DNA from: Chloroflexota bacterium
Lineage (GTDB): Bacteria; Chloroflexota; Anaerolineae; Anaerolineales; Villigracilaceae
Length of the DNA: 10,000 nt
Reading direction: 5' to 3'
Assembly: GCA_020217065.1 (NCBI GenBank)
Contig: JAIWOB010000127.1
Span: forward strand, 1-10,000
The position numbers were made by a program, and so were the translations under genes. Within the stretch, counting starts at the first letter, position 1. Every line of letters starts with the position of its first letter. The notes under the pieces are model-generated. The model searched no databases. It was given only the letters and a program-made list of their open reading frames with translations, and was not told the origin of the DNA. Below are positions 6,451-10,000 of the stretch, in pieces.

Positions 6451-9060
6451 ATGAAAAAAATAGGCAAGTTCTTGGGCAGGGGGCTGCTTGCGGTGGTTAT
6501 CTTCGCTTTGATTGTCGCGGCGGGCGGAACGTTTTACTTCAAACGATACCTTCCCCAAACGGTCGCGCCCAAATCCTTCCCGCAAATCGAAGGGGAGATT
6601 CAACTCGACGGGCTGGACGGCGCGGTGGATATTTACCGCGACGGCATGGGAATCCCGCACATTTACGCTTCCACAACGCACGACCTGTTCTTCGCGCAGG
6701 GCTACGTTCACGCGCAAGACCGCTTCTGGCAAATGGATACCTGGCGGCACGTCGGCTCCGGCTCGCTTTCGGAGATGTTCGGCAAAGGGCAGGTGAAGAC
6801 TGACGCTTTTCTCCGAACCCTCGGCTGGCGGCGGGTGGCGGAACAGGAGTGGGAATCGCTTTCGCCCGAATCAAAGGAGATTTTACAGGCGTACGCCGAC
6901 GGGGTGAACGCCTACCTCAAAGACCGCGAAGCGGAAGCCGTCAGTTTGGAATACGCCGTGCTGGGCTTGCTCAGCCCCGACTACAAAATTCAGCCGTGGA
7001 CTCCCATCAACTCGCTGACTTGGGGCAAGGCAATGGCTTGGGACCTGGGCGGCAACATGGACGAAGAAATCGAACGCGCCATCCTGCTCAAAACCCTCTC
7101 CCCCGAACAGGTGGCGGAGCTCTTCCCCGAATATCCCGCCGACTACCCGGTGATTGTGCCGGAGATGGGCGGACAATCCAACCGCCAATCTCCAACCCAA
7201 TCACCAATCACCAATTACCAATCACCAACCCTTCGACAAGGCTCAGGGCAAGTCACCAACCTCCCCGCTCTTCAATCCCTTGCCGAAGACCTCGCCCGCA
7301 TGGAAAACATCCTCGGTCCCAAAGGTCCCGATATCGGCTCGAACAGCTGGGCGGTTTCCGGGAAGCGGACGAACACCGGCAAGCCGCTGCTCGCCAACGA
7401 CATGCACCTCGGCATTCAAATGCCCTCCATCTGGTATCAGGTGGCTTTGCATTGCGCGCCCAAATCCGAAGCCTGCCCGTTTGAAGTGACCGGCTTCTCC
7501 TTCGCGGGCGTGCCGGGCGTCGTGGCGGGACACAACGACCGAATCGCCTGGGCGTTCACCAACCTCGGACCCGACGTGCAAGACCTCTTCATCGAAAAGG
7601 TCAATCCCGAAAATCCCAACCAATACGAAGCGGACGGCAAATGGGCGGACTTTGAAATCATCGAAGAGACCATCAACGTCGTCGGCGGCGAACCGGTAAC
7701 CATCTCCATCCGCGTCTCGCGGCACGGACCAGTCATCTCCGAAACGTACGGTCCGCTCAAAGACGAAACCGACCCCAAAGACCCCGAAGACGTTCCGTTC
7801 AAAGAAGAAGCGGGCATTGACCTGCCCGAGCATTACGTCATCGCGCTCAGCTGGACGGCGCTGACTCCCAGCTCTCCCTTCGAGGCAATCTGGGGGTTCA
7901 ACCTCGCCCAAAACTGGGAGGAATTCCGCGAAGCGGCGCGCACTTTCCACGTCCCCGCCCAAAACCTGCTGTATGCCGACGTGGACGGCAACATCGGCTA
8001 TCAAACGCCGGGCATGATTCCCATCCGCAAGAACGGCGACGGCATGTACCCCGTTCCGGGCTGGACGGGCGAATACGACTGGACGGGCTTCATTCCTTTT
8101 GAGGAACTGCCCTACGCCTTCAATCCCCCCAGCGGATACATCGTCGCCGCCAACAATCAAGCGCACCCGCGCGGCTATCCTTATCTCATCACCAAAGAGT
8201 GGGATTACGGACAGCGCGCCGCCCGCATCGTCGAGATGATTGAGAACGCGCCCGGCAAAATCGACTCCGCCTACGTTCAGCAAATGCACGGCGACTCGAA
8301 GAGCCTCAACGCGGAAGTCCTCGTCCCCGTTTTGATGAACGTTCCGCTCGAACCGGAACTGGCGGCGCTGCGCGATACCTACCTCGGCGGCTGGGATTTT
8401 CAAGAAACGGCGGATTCCCCCTCCGCGATGTTGTTTGAAGCCTTCTGGTGGGATTTGCTGATGGATACCTTCGGCGACGAGCTGCCCGACGAGTATCTGC
8501 CTGCGGGCGGCTCGCGCTGGTATGCGGTCATGCGGAATCTGGTCAATCAACCCGACAGCCCGTGGTGGGACGATAAAGATTCGGAGGCGGTGGTCGAGAC
8601 CCGCGACGACGTCTTCGCCCGCGCCTTCGCCGAGGCGGCGCAGTGCAAACGCTGTATTGAAAAATTCGGGAAAGACGTTGCCAAGTGGAAGTGGGGCGAA
8701 CTGCACACCGCCACCTTCCGCAATCAAACGCTGGGCAACGCGGGTATCGGTCTCATCGAAGACTTGTTCAACCGCGGACCTTACGTCACGGGCGGCGGAA
8801 AGAGCATCGTGAACGCCACCGGCTGGGTGGCGGGCGAATCCTTCGAGATAAACTGGCTGCCCTCCGAGCGCGAAATTGTGGACCTGTCCAACTTCGACCG
8901 CTCCCTCGCGCTGCATACCACCGGGCAGTCGGGTCACGCCTTCCACCCGCATTACGACGACATGATTCCGCTCTGGGCGCGGGTTCAGTATTATCCGATG
9001 TGGTGGGAACGCGAGTCCGTCGTCGCGGACAGCGAAGGTCATTTGGCGTTGAAGCCCTAA
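6451..9060 (+). CDS. Penicillin acylase family protein (S45 N-terminal nucleophile amidohydrolase)
   Basis: This 869-residue precursor belongs to the family that cleaves amide bonds of penicillins, acyl-homoserine lactones or related N-acyl compounds; the true substrate cannot be read here. An N-terminal basic stretch and hydrophobic segment (about 1-27) look like a membrane anchor or signal peptide, so the enzyme acts outside the cytoplasm. The alpha part shows GYVHAQDRFWQMD (84-96) and LSEMFG. Self-cleavage is expected before S297 in GSNSWAVSG, releasing a beta chain of about 573 residues. Beta landmarks are GVPGVVAGHNDRIAWAFTN, the oxyanion-hole Asn in VAANNQ (N568 or N569), GGGKSIVNA and the C-terminal TGQSGHAFHPHYDD. 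A repeat-derived insert at about residues 244-268 lies in the presumed linker. The reading frame is intact and all visible catalytic residues are present. It appears to be monocistronic. Confidence 0.93.
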   Translation: MKKIGKFLGRGLLAVVIFALIVAAGGTFYFKRYLPQTVAPKSFPQIEGEIQLDGLDGAVDIYRDGMGIPHIYASTTHDLFFAQGYVHAQDRFWQMDTWRHVGSGSLSEMFGKGQVKTDAFLRTLGWRRVAEQEWESLSPESKEILQAYADGVNAYLKDREAEAVSLEYAVLGLLSPDYKIQPWTPINSLTWGKAMAWDLGGNMDEEIERAILLKTLSPEQVAELFPEYPADYPVIVPEMGGQSNRQSPTQSPITNYQSPTLRQGSGQVTNLPALQSLAEDLARMENILGPKGPDIGSNSWAVSGKRTNTGKPLLANDMHLGIQMPSIWYQVALHCAPKSEACPFEVTGFSFAGVPGVVAGHNDRIAWAFTNLGPDVQDLFIEKVNPENPNQYEADGKWADFEIIEETINVVGGEPVTISIRVSRHGPVISETYGPLKDETDPKDPEDVPFKEEAGIDLPEHYVIALSWTALTPSSPFEAIWGFNLAQNWEEFREAARTFHVPAQNLLYADVDGNIGYQTPGMIPIRKNGDGMYPVPGWTGEYDWTGFIPFEELPYAFNPPSGYIVAANNQAHPRGYPYLITKEWDYGQRAARIVEMIENAPGKIDSAYVQQMHGDSKSLNAEVLVPVLMNVPLEPELAALRDTYLGGWDFQETADSPSAMLFEAFWWDLLMDTFGDELPDEYLPAGGSRWYAVMRNLVNQPDSPWWDDKDSEAVVETRDDVFARAFAEAAQCKRCIEKFGKDVAKWKWGELHTATFRNQTLGNAGIGLIEDLFNRGPYVTGGGKSIVNATGWVAGESFEINWLPSEREIVDLSNFDRSLALHTTGQSGHAFHPHYDDMIPLWARVQYYPMWWERESVVADSEGHLALKP
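7180..7252. repeat. Heptamer array plus CTTCGACAAGGCTCAGG repeat inside the acylase gene
   Basis: From 7180 run AACCGCC, AATCTCC, a 5-base AACCC, then gapless AATCACC, AATCACC, AATTACC and AATCACC (7199-7226). A second repeat type, CCTTCGACAAGGCTCAGG with GCAAG after it, follows at about 7230-7252. The first unit is the same AATTACC heptamer seen between adoK and ahcY. The second resembles a dispersed intergenic repeat I recall from several bacterial phyla. Together they encode a low-complexity Q/S/P/T/N-rich segment without breaking the frame. Confidence 0.8.
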
Positions 9061-9068
9061 AAATGAGC

Positions 9069-9108
9069 AGGTCGCGCTTACGGTCCCCGACAAAGGAAAG
9101 CGCGACCT
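9069..9108. terminator. Convergent-gene hairpin between the acylase and VanZ-like genes
   Basis: A perfect 11-bp stem, AGGTCGCGCTT (9069-9079) with AAGCGCGACCT (9098-9108), encloses an 18-base loop. On the - strand it is followed by GCTCATTTTT, a usable T-tract for the VanZ-like gene. On the + strand only ACTTTATT follows, a weaker signal for the acylase. The stem overlaps the TAG stop of the VanZ-like gene (9107-9109). The large loop also allows it to be a palindromic dispersed repeat. Confidence 0.6.
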
Positions 9109-9466
9109 ACTTTATTCGCCATGCCGCCCATCCGCCAAGCAGCGCGCCCAGCCAGCTCGCCAGCAAATCCCGCAGGTCGAAAGTGCGGGAGGCGAAAAAT
9201 TGCTGCGACCATTCTTCGAGGGCGATAAAGAGGGCGAGTATCAAGCCCATTGAAACGGCAGCCAACCTGCGGCGGGGATTCGAGTTGGAGGAGAGAACGG
9301 TCTGGGTGAGGAAAAAGTTCAAGAGTCCGAAGAGGATGAAGTGTCCAGCCTTATCCCCATACGGGAAACGATAAAGCGCGCGGATGAAAGGCGGCAAACT
9401 TCCCGTATCCGCAAGAACAATGAGAGCAAGAATAAACGCCAAAAAAAGCAGGCTGAAGGCTTTCAT
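9107..9466 (-). CDS. VanZ-like family small membrane protein
   Basis: The 119-residue protein has hydrophobic segments at about 4-20, 41-59, 68-83 and 100-116, so it is probably a four-span inner-membrane protein. It carries the VanZ-like landmarks GDKAGHF (37-43), EEWSQQF (84-90) and RTFDLRDLLAS (94-104). VanZ itself gives low-level teicoplanin resistance, but most short stand-alone family members have no known role, so no resistance should be inferred. The frame is open to 9541, but the upstream part would cover a hairpin and the end of the next gene. MKAFSLLF from 9466 fits the family. No Shine-Dalgarno sequence is visible; the T-tract of a terminator-like hairpin abuts the ATG. It lies downstream of the DedA gene, 35 bases away. 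Confidence 0.85.
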   Translation of the reverse strand: MKAFSLLFLAFILALIVLADTGSLPPFIRALYRFPYGDKAGHFILFGLLNFFLTQTVLSSNSNPRRRLAAVSMGLILALFIALEEWSQQFFASRTFDLRDLLASWLGALLGGWAAWRIK

Positions 9467-9496
9467 AAAAATGGGTCGGGACCGCAAGCCCGACCC
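9467..9496 (-). terminator. Intrinsic terminator of the DedA gene, touching the VanZ-like start
   Basis: A perfect 8-bp stem, GGGTCGGG (9473-9480) with CCCGACCC (9489-9496), has an 8-base loop. On the - strand it is followed by ATTTTT (9472-9467) and then directly by the ATG at 9466. It begins six bases after the DedA stop codon. Read as RNA it could end the DedA transcript or, if passed, hinder ribosome access to the VanZ-like start. Confidence 0.65.
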
Positions 9497-9501
9497 GAAT
9501 T

Positions 9502-10000
9502 TTACGCGGTTGGTTTTGTTTCGCGCCGCGCCTTCCGCCACTCAACGAACATCGGAACGACCGAAACGAGAATGATGGCGACGATAACCAATTCAAAATT
9601 CTTCTGCACAAACGGGATGTTGCCGAAGAAGTAGCCCAGCAGAGAAAAGGTCGCCACCCAGGTAATGCCGCCGACCACATTGTAAGTGGCAAAATAAGCG
9701 TATGACATTTTGCCAATGCCCGCCACAAAAGGCGCAAAGGTGCGAACGATGGGAACAAAACGCGCAAGAAAAATCGCCTTGCCGCCATGCTTCTCAAAGA
9801 AGGCGTGAGTCTTTTCGAGATGTTCGCGTTTAATCCATTTGATGTTGTAGGCGCGCTCGCCGAGGTAGCGACCGATGGAATAATTCACCGCATCGCCGAG
9901 GACGGCGGCAACCATCATCAAGCCAGCCAGAGTCCAGATGCTGAGCGAGCCGAGGGCGGCGAAGGTTCCAGCCGCAAAAAGCAGGGAATCGCCGGGCAGA
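9502..10000 (-). CDS. DedA family membrane protein, C-terminal part (5' end outside window)
   Basis: The frame is open through the right edge; 165 residues are visible and the family is usually about 200 long, so only the N-terminus is missing. Visible landmarks are LPGDSLLFAAGTFAAL at the edge, GDAVNYSIGRYLG, and the conserved block FLARFVPIVRTFAPFVAGIGKM, followed by FATYNVVGGITWV and a last membrane helix (about LVIVAIILVSVVPMFV) with a basic tail. DedA proteins are integral inner-membrane proteins; members have been linked to undecaprenyl phosphate or phospholipid translocation and to envelope homeostasis. The two arginines of RFxPxxRT, known to matter in family members, are present. A TTG/ATG start near 9921 would delete the PGDS motif and is not the real start. 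Confidence 0.94.
   Translation of the reverse strand, partial: LPGDSLLFAAGTFAALGSLSIWTLAGLMMVAAVLGDAVNYSIGRYLGERAYNIKWIKREHLEKTHAFFEKHGGKAIFLARFVPIVRTFAPFVAGIGKMSYAYFATYNVVGGITWVATFSLLGYFFGNIPFVQKNFELVIVAIILVSVVPMFVEWRKARRETKPTA

Noticed and set aside
7187..7226. CRISPR array
   Set aside because: The units are only seven bases, without spacers, and lie inside a protein-coding frame.
7243..9093. 616-codon open frame on the - strand opposite the acylase gene
   Set aside because: It is an antisense shadow caused by codon bias. The acylase frame keeps all family motifs, and this product resembles no family I know.
9107..9466. Glycopeptide resistance gene
   Set aside because: The protein is only VanZ-like; no other van genes are present, and short stand-alone family members are common and mostly of unknown role.

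Overview
The window is GC-rich, densely coded bacterial DNA with seven protein genes, two of them cut by the window edges. No RNA gene, CRISPR array, transposase or phage gene was found. The gene set, plus spacers full of heptanucleotide and palindromic repeats, reminds me of Chloroflexota (Anaerolineae-like) genomes. That assignment is inference from memory and is not proven by any marker here.

Left region (1-3746, + strand): a MoxR-type AAA+ ATPase (3' part only), a DUF58 protein with a von Willebrand A (VWA) metal site, and a membrane-anchored BatA-like VWA protein. This is the widespread MoxR/VWA module, in which the ATPase is thought to act as a chaperone on the VWA partners. Its two spacers are unusually long for such a module and hold several repeats. 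It ends at a two-way terminator shared with the convergent ahcY.

Middle region (3778-6126, - strand): adoK, a PfkB-family adenosine kinase very like the mycobacterial enzyme, lies 60 bases upstream of ahcY (adenosylhomocysteinase). Together they form the S-adenosylhomocysteine recycling branch: AhcY gives homocysteine and adenosine, and AdoK converts the adenosine to AMP, which pulls the reversible AhcY reaction forward.

Right region: a divergent spacer (6127-6450) carries a good promoter for a membrane-anchored penicillin acylase-family N-terminal nucleophile hydrolase (6451-9060). Convergent to it are a small VanZ-like membrane protein and the 3' part of a DedA-family membrane protein.

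No new defence or biosynthetic system was seen. The most interesting signal is the repeats: 7-bp tandem units of three sequence types, several paired with hairpins. They touch the 3' ends of moxR and adoK, and one sits in frame inside the acylase, just ahead of its self-cleavage serine, where a removable linker is expected.
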